64,000 nucleotides of DNA from Devosia sp. Root413D1 (GCF_001425235.1 NZ_LMEA01000012.1:348391-412390), one strand, 5' to 3'. Positions 34,341 through 45,174 are shown, counted from the stretch's first letter. Made by a program: numbers and translations. The notes: generated by a model from the letters alone, not told the origin.

Positions 34341-35354
34341 GTGACCCGACGGCGACCACTCTATAGCCGGTCACAGAGGCCGCGGAACACGGCCGGTTCC
34401 GCTTGGGTGGCGCGCGACGGTGTCAGTCCGGTCTATCTCGATGATCCCCAAGAGACTACCCAACCGACATTGCGGTTTCGTGTCAGTCAGTGGTGGAGTG
34501 CGCTCTACCAGCGGCACCAGGGCCCGGTGCTGGTGGGCGCCGGAGCGCTGGTGACGCTTGCGCTGATCGGCGCCTATGATCTCGTCGCCCCCGACCCGCA
34601 GCGGATCAGCGACTGGCAGTTCATGACCGCGGTCAACAAGGTGGTGGACGAGCGGCCGCGCGGACCCTCGATCGAGTCGGTAGCCTATGCGACGGTGATC
34701 AAGTCGGTGGTGCGGGTCGACGGCTACGAAGACAGCACCGACGACCCGTCGGTCGCCAAGCCCGAGGGCCAGGCCGAGATCCCTGCCGAAGGCAAGGTGG
34801 AAGAGGATTTCCACGAACGGTTCACGGCGGTCGGCACCGGCGTCGTCATCGACGACCAGGGCACCATCCTCACCAACCTCCATGTGGCGGGGGCTGCCAA
34901 GAAGCTGCGGGTACAGTTCTGGGATGGCAGCGAATCCGAGGCGATGATCATCGGGGCACGGCCGGAGAGCGACCTGGCGATCATCCGGCCGCTGAACCTG
35001 CCCAACGAACTCGAGCCCGCGACGCTGGCGACCAGCGCCGGCCTCAACCCGGGCGACGAGGTGGTGGCAGTCGGCTTCCCGTTCGGCATCGGCCCGTCGG
35101 CTTCGGCCGGCGTCGTGTCGGGGCTCGGGCGGGCGCTGGCTGAGAACGGCGAGCCCAAGCTGCAGAACCTCATTCAGTTCGATGCGGCGGCCAACCCGGG
35201 TAACTCGGGCGGACCGCTGGTCAATGGCGACGGCGAGGTGGTGGGGATCGTCACCGCCATTCTCAACCCATCCGGACTTCGCACTTTTGCCGGCATCGGC
35301 TTTGCCGTGCCGATCGAAAACGCCGCCGCGGCGGCAGGAGAAAACCCGCTCTAG
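34341..35354 (+). CDS. Membrane-anchored S1C trypsin-like serine protease (DegP/HtrA-like, no PDZ)
   Basis: A 337-residue protease. GTG start at 34341 follows GGGAG by seven bases; a TTG lies directly before it. A proline- and arginine-rich cytosolic N-terminus of about 50 residues precedes one membrane helix (about 57-76), so the catalytic domain faces the periplasm. The triad is visible as NLHVAG (His near 179), ESDLAIIR (Asp near 212) and PGNSGGPL (Ser near 286). No PDZ domain follows; the protein ends soon after the protease fold. Confidence 0.9.
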   Translation: MTRRRPLYSRSQRPRNTAGSAWVARDGVSPVYLDDPQETTQPTLRFRVSQWWSALYQRHQGPVLVGAGALVTLALIGAYDLVAPDPQRISDWQFMTAVNKVVDERPRGPSIESVAYATVIKSVVRVDGYEDSTDDPSVAKPEGQAEIPAEGKVEEDFHERFTAVGTGVVIDDQGTILTNLHVAGAAKKLRVQFWDGSESEAMIIGARPESDLAIIRPLNLPNELEPATLATSAGLNPGDEVVAVGFPFGIGPSASAGVVSGLGRALAENGEPKLQNLIQFDAAANPGNSGGPLVNGDGEVVGIVTAILNPSGLRTFAGIGFAVPIENAAAAAGENPL

Positions 35355-35366
35355 TTCAGTTGTTTT

Positions 35367-35418
35367 TTGTCGCGCGGTCGAACCGCAAAAGTCTGCAACT
35401 TTTGCTGACCACGCTCCA
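35367..35418. repeat. Rhizobial-type intergenic palindromic element, copy 2
   Basis: The element runs TTGTCGCGCGGTCGAACCGC through AACTTTTGCTGACCACGCTCCA and contains CGCAAAAGT-N4-AACTTTTGC. It is homologous to 31165-31217. As there, it sits between a stop codon and the start of a downstream gene in the same direction. Confidence 0.8.
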
Positions 35419-35438
35419 CCCGAACCCCGACGGAGAAA

Positions 35439-36458
35439 ATGGTCGACACATCGAAAGACTCCGGCACCGCCGCCGCTTCACTGATGGAGCAGGTGCTGTA
35501 CGAGGTGAAGAAAGTCGTGGTCGGGCAGGACCATTTCCTCGAACGGGTGCTGGTGGCGCTGCTCGCCAAGGGGCACCTGCTGGTCGAAGGCGTGCCGGGG
35601 CTGGCCAAGACGCTGACCGTCAACACGCTGGCCGACGTGATCCAGGGCAAGTTCAAGCGGGTGCAGTTCACCCCCGACCTGGTGCCGTCGGATCTGGTCG
35701 GCACCCGCATCTACAACCAGAAGACTGGCGACTTCTCGACCACGCTGGGCCCGGTATTCTGCAACCTGTTGCTGGCCGACGAAATCAACCGCGCCCCCGC
35801 CAAGGTGCAGAGCGCCCTGCTAGAGGTGATGCAGGAGCGCCAGGTCACTATCGCCGGCGAGACACACAAGGTGCCCAACCCGTTCGTCGTCATGGCGACA
35901 CAAAACCCGATCGAGACCGAGGGCACCTATCCGCTGCCCGAGGCGCAGGTCGACCGGTTCATGATGAAGGTCCTCGTCGGCTATCCGAGCGAAGAGGAGG
36001 AATTCGTCATCGTCTCGCGCGTCACCGGCCTCATGCAGGCGGTGACGCGAGTGGCGACCACCGAGCAACTGGTGGCCCTGCAGGCCAAGTGCCACAGCCT
36101 GTTCGTCGACCCCTCGCTGATCCAGTTCGCGGTCAAGGTGGTGAGCGCCACCCGCAACCCGGCGGCGGCCGGGCTCGGCGACATGCAACGCTTCCTGACC
36201 TATGGCGCGAGCCCGCGCGCCTCGATCAACATGATCGAAGCGGGGCGGGCGCTGGCGTTCCTGCGTGGCCGCGAATACGTGCTGCCTGAGGACGTGCTCG
36301 ATGTCACCCCGGACGTGCTGCGGCACAGGATCGTCCTCTCCTACGAGGCGATCTCGGAATCGATCACGCCCGACCAGATCATCGGCCAGGTCCTCAAGGC
36401 CATTCCCGCTCCCGAAAAACCCCTGGAGGCGCATGTCCGCATCGCCGCAGCAGGCTGA
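35439..36458 (+). CDS. MoxR-family AAA ATPase
   Basis: A 339-residue AAA+ chaperone-like ATPase. Walker A is GVPGLAKT near residue 51, Walker B is LLADEINRAP near 110, sensor 1 is ATQNP near 152, and the MoxR arginine-finger region EAQVDRFMMKV follows. It heads a MoxR-DUF58-VWA unit; such units are thought to assemble or activate partner protein complexes through the VWA protein. Overlaps the DUF58 gene by 26 bp. Confidence 0.92.
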   Translation: MVDTSKDSGTAAASLMEQVLYEVKKVVVGQDHFLERVLVALLAKGHLLVEGVPGLAKTLTVNTLADVIQGKFKRVQFTPDLVPSDLVGTRIYNQKTGDFSTTLGPVFCNLLLADEINRAPAKVQSALLEVMQERQVTIAGETHKVPNPFVVMATQNPIETEGTYPLPEAQVDRFMMKVLVGYPSEEEEFVIVSRVTGLMQAVTRVATTEQLVALQAKCHSLFVDPSLIQFAVKVVSATRNPAAAGLGDMQRFLTYGASPRASINMIEAGRALAFLRGREYVLPEDVLDVTPDVLRHRIVLSYEAISESITPDQIIGQVLKAIPAPEKPLEAHVRIAAAG

Positions 36459-37365
36459 AAAGCTCCTCGGTCGCCTCGAGTGGACAGTGATCCGCAAACT
36501 CGACGGGTTGCTGCAGGGGGATTATCGCACGCTGTTCCGCGGCTTCGGGCTCGATTTCGCCGACCTGCGCGAATACCAGACCTATGACGACGTCCGGCAT
36601 ATCGACTGGAACGTCACGGCGCGCACCCAGGTGCCGCATGTCAGGATCTACAACGAGGACCGCGACGTCACCGCCTGGTTCCTGCTCGACCTCAGCCCAT
36701 CGGTGGATTTCGGCTCCGACCAGGTGACCAAGCGACAGATGCTCACCGAGTTCGCGGCGGTGCTGACGCGGCTGTTGACCCGGCAGGGCAACAAGGTTGG
36801 GGCGATCCTGTTCAACGGGCAATCGGACTATGTGATCCCGCCGCACACAGGTCGGCGGCATGTGCTGCACCTGATCGACAAGGTGCTGGCCAACCCGCGG
36901 CTGCTGCGCTCGCCCGAAACCGATCTCAACGCCTTTATCGGCCGGGCGATGTCGGTGATGCGGCGGCGCTCGATTGTCTTCGTGGTCTCCGATTTTATCT
37001 CGCAGCCGGGCTGGGAGCGCGGGCTGTTCCGGTTGAGCCAGCGGCATGAGGCGGTGGCGGTGCGGCTGCTCGATCCGCTCGACATGGCGCTGCCCGATGT
37101 CGGCATGCTGCTGTTCCAGGATGCGGAAACCGGCGAGCAACTGTTCGTTGACACGGTGGACAAGGGGTTCCGCCGGCGCTTCGTCGCCGCGGCGGCCGCC
37201 AATGAGGAGGCCCAGATGGAAGCCTTCGCGGCGGCGGGGCTCGACGTGCTGGAACTTTCGACTTCGGACGACCTGGTCGATGCGGTGCTGCGCTTTTCAC
37301 ATATGCGCAAGGTGCAGTCGCGGCTGGGTGGTGGTGGCAATCTGCCCGCGATGGCGGGCGCCTAG
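36433..37365 (+). CDS. DUF58 domain protein
   Basis: A 310-residue cytosolic protein of the DUF58 family. ATG 36433 is preceded by GGAGG and lies inside the end of the moxR gene. The family signature DFADLREYQTYDDVRHIDWN lies near residues 36-55, and a VWA-like fold with FLLDLSPSVDFG follows near 84. It is the constant partner of MoxR ATPases. Confidence 0.9.
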   Translation: MSASPQQAEKLLGRLEWTVIRKLDGLLQGDYRTLFRGFGLDFADLREYQTYDDVRHIDWNVTARTQVPHVRIYNEDRDVTAWFLLDLSPSVDFGSDQVTKRQMLTEFAAVLTRLLTRQGNKVGAILFNGQSDYVIPPHTGRRHVLHLIDKVLANPRLLRSPETDLNAFIGRAMSVMRRRSIVFVVSDFISQPGWERGLFRLSQRHEAVAVRLLDPLDMALPDVGMLLFQDAETGEQLFVDTVDKGFRRRFVAAAAANEEAQMEAFAAAGLDVLELSTSDDLVDAVLRFSHMRKVQSRLGGGGNLPAMAGA

Positions 37366-37413
37366 GCCCCGACCCCATGGCGGGGGTGGGACGGTTTTGA
37401 CGGTGGTGACGCG

Positions 37414-38502
37414 ATGACCTTCATCTGGATGGACATGCTCTGGCTGCTGCTCCTGGTGCCGCTGCTGATCGGCGCCTATGTCTGGATGCTGCGGCGCCGG
37501 AAGAGGGCGGCGTTGCGCTACGCCAACCTCGCCATCGTCAAGCAGGCGATGGGCAAGGGCGTCGGCTGGCGCCGACATGTGCCCCCTCTGCTGCTGCTGG
37601 CAGCGCTCACGGTGCTGATCGTTGCCGTGGCCCGGCCGGCCGCGGTGGTGGAGCTGGCTTCGTCGCGGGCGACAGTGATCCTCTCGATGGATGTGTCGGG
37701 CTCGATGCGGGCCCGCGACGTCGAGCCATCGCGCATCGTCGCGGCGCAGGAGGCGGCCAAGGAGTTCATCCGCAAGCAGCCCGCCGACGTGCAGGTCGGC
37801 ATCGTTGCCTTTGCCTCGGCGGCGGTGCTGGTGCAGGCGCCGACCATCGACCGCGAGGCGCTGTACCAGGCGATCAACAGTTTTGATCTGAGGCGGGGCA
37901 CCGCGGTGGGCTCCGGGGTGCTGGTGGCGCTGGCCACCATCTTCCCCGACCAGAACTTTGACCTCGACGGCAGCGGCAACCAGCGCGACCAGTTGGGGCT
38001 GCCGAGCTTCGGCGGCGAACGCTTCGGCGCGACCAGCGGCGCCGACGGGCTGCTGAGCGGGACAGCGACGGAGCCGCCGGCCAAGCATATGCCGGTCGAA
38101 CCCGGCTCGTACGAAAGCGCGGTGGTGATCCTCCTCACTGACGGCGCAACCACCACGGGCCCTGACCCGGTCGCCGCCGGCCGGCTGGCCGGCGACTATG
38201 GGGTCAAGGTGTTCACCGTGGGGTTCGGCTCGGCCTCGGGCGACGTGGTGGATTTCGGCGGCCGCTCGATGCGAGCGCAGCTCGATGCGACGACGCTGCA
38301 AGCAATCGCCGACGCCACGGAGGGCGAGTATTACGAGGCGACCAGCGCCTCCGACCTCGCCGGGGTCTACGACTCGCTCTCCACCCGGCTGATCAGCGAG
38401 AAGAAACTGACCGAGATCGCCTTCGTCTTCGCCGGGGTTGGCGCGCTGCTGGCCATGGCCGCCGCGGCGCTGTCGATGCTGTGGTTCGGGCGGATCGCCT
38501 GA
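37414..38502 (+). CDS. Membrane VWA-domain protein, BatA-like
   Basis: A 362-residue protein with two N-terminal hydrophobic segments (about 7-27 and 55-72), a von Willebrand A domain and a C-terminal helix (about 334-355). The MIDAS metal site shows DVSGS near residue 94, with the further Thr and Asp in RRGTAVGSG and LLTDGAT. An insertion of about 45 residues with low complexity separates parts of the fold. Last gene of the MoxR unit. Confidence 0.9.
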   Translation: MTFIWMDMLWLLLLVPLLIGAYVWMLRRRKRAALRYANLAIVKQAMGKGVGWRRHVPPLLLLAALTVLIVAVARPAAVVELASSRATVILSMDVSGSMRARDVEPSRIVAAQEAAKEFIRKQPADVQVGIVAFASAAVLVQAPTIDREALYQAINSFDLRRGTAVGSGVLVALATIFPDQNFDLDGSGNQRDQLGLPSFGGERFGATSGADGLLSGTATEPPAKHMPVEPGSYESAVVILLTDGATTTGPDPVAAGRLAGDYGVKVFTVGFGSASGDVVDFGGRSMRAQLDATTLQAIADATEGEYYEATSASDLAGVYDSLSTRLISEKKLTEIAFVFAGVGALLAMAAAALSMLWFGRIA

Positions 38503-38607
38503 GGCACGGCAGCGCTGCCAGCGGCCCACCAGACTGGGTGTCATCGCAGCGAAGGCAACTGGGCCGGCGCTCTAATCGGTAGACGTCACCGCCCCGGCCG
38601 TGCCGGA

Positions 38608-39653
38608 CTATGGGGCCGCCTCTCCAAAGCCGACAACCTCCTGTAACAGCGCAGACGCCAGCCTCAGGCTGGCGCCAGTGCTGACGAGCAGGGCCGGCAG
38701 GGTCAGCCATTCCAGAGTCCAGGCGGCGCCAGACCGTTCGTTCTCGTGCAGCATCGCGTGGGTGAGCGTGCCGGAGAGACCGGCGGTGTGGTGCGCCAGC
38801 GCCACCAGCAATTCGGCCTTCACTGGATTGTTCTTGTGCGACATCGCTGACGACGTACCGCCCGCAGCGAGGGTTACCGCGCCGACCTCGCTCTGCGCCA
38901 TCAGCGCGAGGTCAGTGCCGATCTTTCCCAGCGTTCCAGCGAGCATTGCTACCCGCGCGCCGAGGCCGATCAGCCGATCTCGCACCGTGTGCCAGCACGG
39001 TGCGGCGCCGAGGTCGAGGCGGCTTGCCAGCGCTTCGGCAACGCGGTCGCCCTGCCCCTCAAAGCTGGATCGATTGCCGATCGGACCGCCGAGCTGGACA
39101 ACGAGCAGATCCGGGGACAGTGCGGCAAGTGTCGCCCGGTGCCGCGCCAACGCCTCGTCCCAACTGCGGAGCTTGTCGGCTACGGTGAACGGCAACGCGG
39201 CCTGCATCCGCGTGTGTGCCATCACGGCGGTGGCACCGTGTTGCTCGACGAGGCTTGCGAGTTGCATCCTAACTGTGTCGATACGGCTTTGCAGCACCGG
39301 CAGAATATCCCGGAGCTGCAGCACGAGGGCAGTGTCGATCGCGTCCTGGCTGGTCGCGCCCCAATGCAACGCTGGCCGGCTTGACGCCGGGAGGGCGGCG
39401 CGAAGCTGTGACAGCAGCGCCGGCACCACCACGCCATCCCGCGCCATTCCCGCCAGCAGCCCGGGCCAGTCGGGGACGAACTGCTCCACAGCCAGCGCGA
39501 TCTCCTGGGCCGCAACCTCATCGATCAGGCCGGCCTCCGCCTCAGACTGCGCCAAGGCAACCTCGAAGCGCAGGATTGCCGTGAGCTGCACCTCGTCCGA
39601 CAGCAGCGCCTCGAGCTCCGGATCGCCCGCCAATGCCCCGAGCAGCCGAGACA

Positions 39654-39654
<1 letters not shown>
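38608..39654 (-). CDS. pcaB: 3-carboxy-cis,cis-muconate cycloisomerase
   Basis: Converts 3-carboxy-cis,cis-muconate to 4-carboxymuconolactone in the protocatechuate branch. 348 residues, of the fumarase/aspartase fold, with the superfamily signature GTSSAMSHKNNPVKAE near residue 265. It is somewhat shorter than many PcaB proteins, at the C-terminal end. Start 39654 overlaps the pcaF stop by one base (TGATG). Last gene of the long TRAP-pca operon. Confidence 0.92.
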
Positions 39655-40859
<1,205 letters not shown>

Positions 40860-40860
40860 C

Positions 40861-41529
40861 TCACAGCTCCGGGGTGACGAGGTCGCCGACATTGGCGGTA
40901 ACAAGCAGTTCGGCGCCGGTCACCGCCTGTAACTCGTCGATGCTCATCCCGGCCAGCTTCTCGCGCAATACGAAACGCCCAGCTTCGATGTCGATGACGG
41001 CAAGGCTGCTATAGACCCGCGTCACGCAGCCGACGCCGGTCAGCGGCAGACTGCAGCGCTTGACCAGCTTGGGCCGGCCATCCTTGGTGACATGGTCAGT
41101 GATCACCGCCACGCGCTTGGCTCCATGCACCAAGTCCATCGCGCCACCGACCGCCGGCACTCCCTTCGGGCCGGTCGACCAGTTGGCGAGATCGCCGTTC
41201 TCGGCCACCTCGTAGGTACCGAGGATGGCCACGTCGAGATGGCCGCCGCGCACCATGGCAAAGCTATCGGCGTGGTGGAAGAAGGCGGCGCCCGGCCGCA
41301 GCGTCACAGCCTTCTTGCCGGCATTGATCAGGTCCCAGTCTTCCTCGCCCTCGGCCGGGCTCTCGCCGAAGTTGAGGATGCCGTTCTCGGTGTGGAAAAT
41401 CGCCTGCCGGCCCGGCGGCTGGAACTTCGCCACCATTTCGGGAAAGCCGATGCCGAGATTGACATAGGCGCCGTCCTCGATGTCCTGCGCTGCCCGCCAG
41501 GCGATCTGGGCGTTGGAAAGCTTGCTCAT
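40861..41529 (-). CDS. pcaJ: 3-oxoadipate CoA-transferase subunit B
   Basis: Beta subunit of the enzyme that moves CoA from succinyl-CoA to 3-oxoadipate. 222 residues. The catalytic Glu lies in FHTENGILNFGESP near residue 48. It overlaps pcaI by 4 bp, as expected for subunits made in equal amounts. Confidence 0.95.
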   Translation of the reverse strand: MSKLSNAQIAWRAAQDIEDGAYVNLGIGFPEMVAKFQPPGRQAIFHTENGILNFGESPAEGEEDWDLINAGKKAVTLRPGAAFFHHADSFAMVRGGHLDVAILGTYEVAENGDLANWSTGPKGVPAVGGAMDLVHGAKRVAVITDHVTKDGRPKLVKRCSLPLTGVGCVTRVYSSLAVIDIEAGRFVLREKLAGMSIDELQAVTGAELLVTANVGDLVTPEL

Positions 41530-42248
41530 TGGTAGGCTGCTCCGACGCGGATCAGCGCCTCTTCCTGTTGCGGGGCGGGAACGACGACCACCCGCGTGAC
41601 GAAGATGCCGGGGGTGATCACCTGCTCGGGGTCGATTTCGCCGGGCGCCACCACCTCGCTTGCCTGGACGATGGTGAGCCTCGCCGCTGCCGCCATCAGG
41701 GGCGAGAAGTTCCGCGCCGCCTTGCGGTAGGTGAGGTTGCCCATGGTGTCGGCACGCTCGGCCTTGAGCAGCGCCGCGTCGGCCTTCAGCCAGCGCTCCT
41801 CGACATACATCCGACCCTCGAACTCGGCAGTCGGCTTGCCTGCTGCGAGGTCGGTGCCGAAACTGGTCGGGGTATAGAACGCCGGAATGCCGGCGCCACC
41901 GGCCCGGATGCGCTCGGCCAGCGTGCCCTGCGGCACCAGCTCCAGGGCGATCTCGCCGGCCAGATACTTCTCGGTGAAGGCGCGCGGGTCGGACGAACGC
42001 GGAAACGAGCAGACCATCTTGCTGACCATCCCGGCATCGATCATTGCGGCGATGCCGATGCGGCCATTGCCGGCATTGTTGTTGATGAGCGTGAGGTTGC
42101 CGGGCCTGCCGGTCGCCTTGAAGCGGTCGATCAGGGCGTGGATCAGCTCGATCGGCGCCCCGGCCCCGCCGAAGCCGCCGATCATCAGCGTCATGCCATC
42201 GTCAATGCCGGCGATGGCCGCGGCGAGATCGGGAACCGTCTTGTCCAT
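41526..42248 (-). CDS. pcaI: 3-oxoadipate CoA-transferase subunit A
   Basis: Alpha subunit partner of PcaJ, 240 residues. The glycine-rich CoA-binding segment is MIGGFGGAGAPIELIHAL near residues 22-39. Start 42248 chosen over an upstream in-frame start because the preceding 22 codons overlap pcaG and are not conserved-looking. Confidence 0.95.
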   Translation of the reverse strand: MDKTVPDLAAAIAGIDDGMTLMIGGFGGAGAPIELIHALIDRFKATGRPGNLTLINNNAGNGRIGIAAMIDAGMVSKMVCSFPRSSDPRAFTEKYLAGEIALELVPQGTLAERIRAGGAGIPAFYTPTSFGTDLAAGKPTAEFEGRMYVEERWLKADAALLKAERADTMGNLTYRKAARNFSPLMAAAARLTIVQASEVVAPGEIDPEQVITPGIFVTRVVVVPAPQQEEALIRVGAAYQ

Positions 42249-42258
42249 GGCAAAAGTC

Positions 42259-42840
42259 CTAGAAGTCGAAGAACACCGTCTCACCCTCGCCCTGCAGACG
42301 AATGGCAAGATCATAGCGGGCTCGGCCGTCGACCTCCGATCGCCTGGCGATCAGCGTTTGGCGCCGGCGCGGGTCCATGATGCGGCTGAGCACCGGGTCA
42401 ACCGCATTGGCGGCTGTCTCATCGTCGAAATAGAGCCGCGTCTGCAGCCCCATATTGATGCCGCGCGCTACGATCCACAACGAGACATGTGGCGCCATCG
42501 GCTGGCCGTCGGGACCGATGACCCGACCGGGCTTCACCGTATCAAACGCGAACGCCCCTGCCCCGTCGCAAGCGGCGCGCCCCCAGCCCTGCCGATGCAC
42601 GCCGTCGCTGTCGGCCTGCCAGAGTTCGACGACCGCATCACCGAGCGGCGCACCGGACCCGTCATGGATCGACGCGGCAATGGTGACGCGCGGACCATCA
42701 CCGGCGGCGATCGGTCCCGAGCCGAGGTCGGGCCGGTTCGGGCCACCTATCCCCTCGAGGCTGGGCGTCATCCCGATGTGCACATAGGGGCCGGCCGTCT
42801 GCGACGGGCTCTCCTTGAGCGGCGGCAGCCGGTTGAGCAT
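42259..42840 (-). CDS. pcaG: Protocatechuate 3,4-dioxygenase alpha subunit
   Basis: Non-catalytic-iron subunit of the ring-cleaving dioxygenase, 193 residues. The opening ESPSQTAGPYVHIG and the central VELWQADSDGVH are typical of PcaG. It overlaps pcaH by one base (TAATG), fitting a stoichiometric alpha-beta complex. Confidence 0.95.
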   Translation of the reverse strand: MLNRLPPLKESPSQTAGPYVHIGMTPSLEGIGGPNRPDLGSGPIAAGDGPRVTIAASIHDGSGAPLGDAVVELWQADSDGVHRQGWGRAACDGAGAFAFDTVKPGRVIGPDGQPMAPHVSLWIVARGINMGLQTRLYFDDETAANAVDPVLSRIMDPRRRQTLIARRSEVDGRARYDLAIRLQGEGETVFFDF

Positions 42841-43586
42841 TAGTTGCCCTCCATCCGGTTCTCGAACAGCGTGGAGCGGCGCCCTCGCAGCACGATGTCG
42901 AAGCGGTAGGCCAGGGCGTCCATCGGCGTGGTGTTGTGCCGGTCCAACCGGGCGATCAACTGCTCCACCGCAACGCGATCCGGGATCGCCAGCGCAATCG
43001 GATCCTGCCAGATCATCGGGTCGCCCTCGAAATACATCTGGGTGATCAGCCGCTGCGCGTAGGCGTGGCCGAACACCGAGAAATGGATATGTGCCGGCCG
43101 CCAGTCATTGCCGCCATTCGGCCATGGGTAGGCGCCCGGCTTGATGGTGCGGAAGTGATAGTAGCCGTCATCGTCGGTGATGGCGCGGCCGCAGCCGCCG
43201 AAATTGGGGTCGAGCGCCGCGACATAGCCCTCGCGCTTATGCCGGTAGCGGCCGCCGGCATTGGCCTGCCAGAATTCCACCAGCGTGCCGCGCACCGGCC
43301 GGGCGTTCTCGTCAAGCACCTGGCCGTAGACGATCAGGCGCTGCCCGATCGCCTCACCCCCGTCCTGGCTGAAATTGCGGATCAGATCATTGTCGAGCGG
43401 CTGGATGATGCCGTGCCCGAAGGTCGGGCCGGTGAGTTCGGATTTCGTTTGCCCCAGCGCCAGCAGCGCCTGTCTGGGCGCCCGCAGTGTCGTGCTCTTG
43501 TAGCCCGGGGTGTCCGCTGGTGGATGCCAGGCGCGGTCGCGCTGGTAGAGTTGGCCTTCGTCACCATAAGGCGGGACGATGCTCAT
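42840..43586 (-). CDS. pcaH: Protocatechuate 3,4-dioxygenase beta subunit
   Basis: Iron-bearing subunit that cleaves protocatechuate between its hydroxyls. 248 residues from ATG 43586. The four ferric ligands are visible: Tyr114 (GGRYRH), Tyr153 (PGAYPW), His166 and His168 (PAHIHF). Start overlaps the pcaC stop by 4 bp. Confidence 0.96.
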   Translation of the reverse strand: MSIVPPYGDEGQLYQRDRAWHPPADTPGYKSTTLRAPRQALLALGQTKSELTGPTFGHGIIQPLDNDLIRNFSQDGGEAIGQRLIVYGQVLDENARPVRGTLVEFWQANAGGRYRHKREGYVAALDPNFGGCGRAITDDDGYYHFRTIKPGAYPWPNGGNDWRPAHIHFSVFGHAYAQRLITQMYFEGDPMIWQDPIALAIPDRVAVEQLIARLDRHNTTPMDALAYRFDIVLRGRRSTLFENRMEGN

Positions 43587-43954
43587 GGCCGCGTCTCCAG
43601 TTCTCGCTTGGCGATGCGAAATGCCCGGTTGGCAGCCGGCACTCCGGCATAAACGGCCACGTGCAGGAGCGCCTCCTTGATGTCGTCGGGCGTCGCGCCG
43701 GTGTTGACGGTGGCGCGCACGTGCATCGCCACCTCCTCGTCGTGGCCGAGCGCGGCGAGCAGCGCGATGGTGACCAGCGAGCGCTCGCGTTTCGTCAGCC
43801 CCGGGCGCGCCCACACAGAGCCCCAGGCGCCCTCGGTGATGAAGGCCTGGAAATCGGCGTCGAACGGCGTCTTCGCCGCTTCGGCACGGTCCACATGGGC
43901 GTCGCCCAGCACGGCGCGGCGGGTCTGCATGCCGATGTCGAACGGGTCAGGCAT
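43583..43954 (-). CDS. pcaC: 4-carboxymuconolactone decarboxylase
   Basis: Converts 4-carboxymuconolactone to 3-oxoadipate enol-lactone. 123 residues, single AhpD-like domain; residues such as [23 protein letters not shown] are typical without redox cysteines. Overlaps pcaD by 8 bp. Not fused to PcaD as it is in some bacteria. Confidence 0.93.
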   Translation of the reverse strand: MPDPFDIGMQTRRAVLGDAHVDRAEAAKTPFDADFQAFITEGAWGSVWARPGLTKRERSLVTIALLAALGHDEEVAMHVRATVNTGATPDDIKEALLHVAVYAGVPAANRAFRIAKRELETRP

Positions 43955-44741
43955 GGCCAACCTCCAGGAGATAGTCGCGAATGAGCCCGGCCACGCGCTG
44001 CGGCTGGTCGATACACGACAGGTGGCCGGCATCTTCGATGGCGGCAAAGTGCACGGCGCGCAGACGCTCCGCCATGGCGCGCACAAGTTCGACCGGGGTC
44101 GACTGGTCGGCAGCGCCGGCGAGTACCAGTGTCGGCTGCTTGATATCGCCGATCTCGGCGGTGAGGTCGGCATCGCGCAGCGCGGCGCAGGTGCCGAGAT
44201 AGCCCGCTTTGGGCGTGCGGAGCAGCAGGTTGCGCCAGCCTTCTATCTCGGCCGCGCGGCCGGCGCGCAGCGCGTCGGGGAACCAGCGCTGCATCACGCT
44301 ATCGGCGATGGCGTCGAGTCCGTCGGCCTCGATCGCCCCAATGCGGCCCGACCACAAGGCCGCGTCGCCGATCTTCGTCGCCGTGTCGCAAAGGACAAGG
44401 CCGGTGATCCGCCGGGGATGATCGAGGGCGAAACGCTGGGCGATCAACCCGCCGACGGAAATACCGACCAGCGCGAAGCGGTCGATCTCCAATGTGTCGA
44501 CCAGTTCGCGCAGATCGGCGGCGAGTTCGGCGATACTGTAGGGACCGGGCGGTACGCTCGACAGGCCGTGTCCCCGCTTGTCGTAGTTGACCAGCCGGTA
44601 GTCCGGCGCCAGCTCGTCGACCACCGCATCCCAGATGCGGATGTCGGTACCGAGCGAGTTGCAGAAGACGATCGGCAGGCCGCGCGGCTGGCCGCTGAGC
44701 CGATAGTGGACGGTGCCGAAGCTGGCGGCGGCGAAGGCCAT
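43947..44741 (-). CDS. pcaD: 3-oxoadipate enol-lactonase
   Basis: Alpha/beta hydrolase that opens the enol-lactone to 3-oxoadipate. 264 residues. Nucleophile Ser in GISVGG near residue 94, acid in GAADQSTP near 213, and His in DAGHLSCID near 242. Lies one base after the aroQ stop. Confidence 0.94.
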   Translation of the reverse strand: MAFAAASFGTVHYRLSGQPRGLPIVFCNSLGTDIRIWDAVVDELAPDYRLVNYDKRGHGLSSVPPGPYSIAELAADLRELVDTLEIDRFALVGISVGGLIAQRFALDHPRRITGLVLCDTATKIGDAALWSGRIGAIEADGLDAIADSVMQRWFPDALRAGRAAEIEGWRNLLLRTPKAGYLGTCAALRDADLTAEIGDIKQPTLVLAGAADQSTPVELVRAMAERLRAVHFAAIEDAGHLSCIDQPQRVAGLIRDYLLEVGHA

Positions 44742-44742
44742 C

Positions 44743-45174
44743 TCAGGCCGCCAGCCGCGCCAACAGCGCCTTCACCGCAATGGGGTATCCGGCTGCCCCG
44801 AACCCGGCCATCACCGAGGTCGCGACCATCGATACATAGGAGCGGTGATAGATCGGTTCGCGCCGATGGATGTTGGAGATGTGGAGCTCGATGATCGGAC
44901 CATCGAACTGCTTCAGCGCATCGAGCAGCGCCAGCGAGGTGAAGGTGAAAGCCGCCGGGTTGATGATGATCCCTGCCCCTTCGTCGATCGCTTCATGCAC
45001 CAGCTCGATCAGCCTCTCCTCGCTGTTGGTCTGGTGGAAGGCGACTGGCGTCGCCCCCGCCGCCTCGCGGCACATCGCCTCCACCTCCGCCAGCGTGGTC
45101 GTGCCGTAGATTTCCGGCTCGCGTTTTCCCAGCCGGTTGAGGTTAGGACCGTTGAGGACATAGATCGGCTTCAT
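44743..45174 (-). CDS. aroQ: Type II 3-dehydroquinate dehydratase
   Basis: Interconverts dehydroquinate and dehydroshikimate; here probably the catabolic enzyme because it sits between the TRAP transporter and pca genes. 143 residues. The lid NGPNLNRLGKREPEIYG with Arg and the base Tyr, and the acid His in LHISN, are present. In the substrate-loop NPAAFTFTS a Phe stands where most type II enzymes have His (THTS), an unusual change. Start overlaps the dctM stop by 4 bp. Confidence 0.92.
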   Translation of the reverse strand: MKPIYVLNGPNLNRLGKREPEIYGTTTLAEVEAMCREAAGATPVAFHQTNSEERLIELVHEAIDEGAGIIINPAAFTFTSLALLDALKQFDGPIIELHISNIHRREPIYHRSYVSMVATSVMAGFGAAGYPIAVKALLARLAA

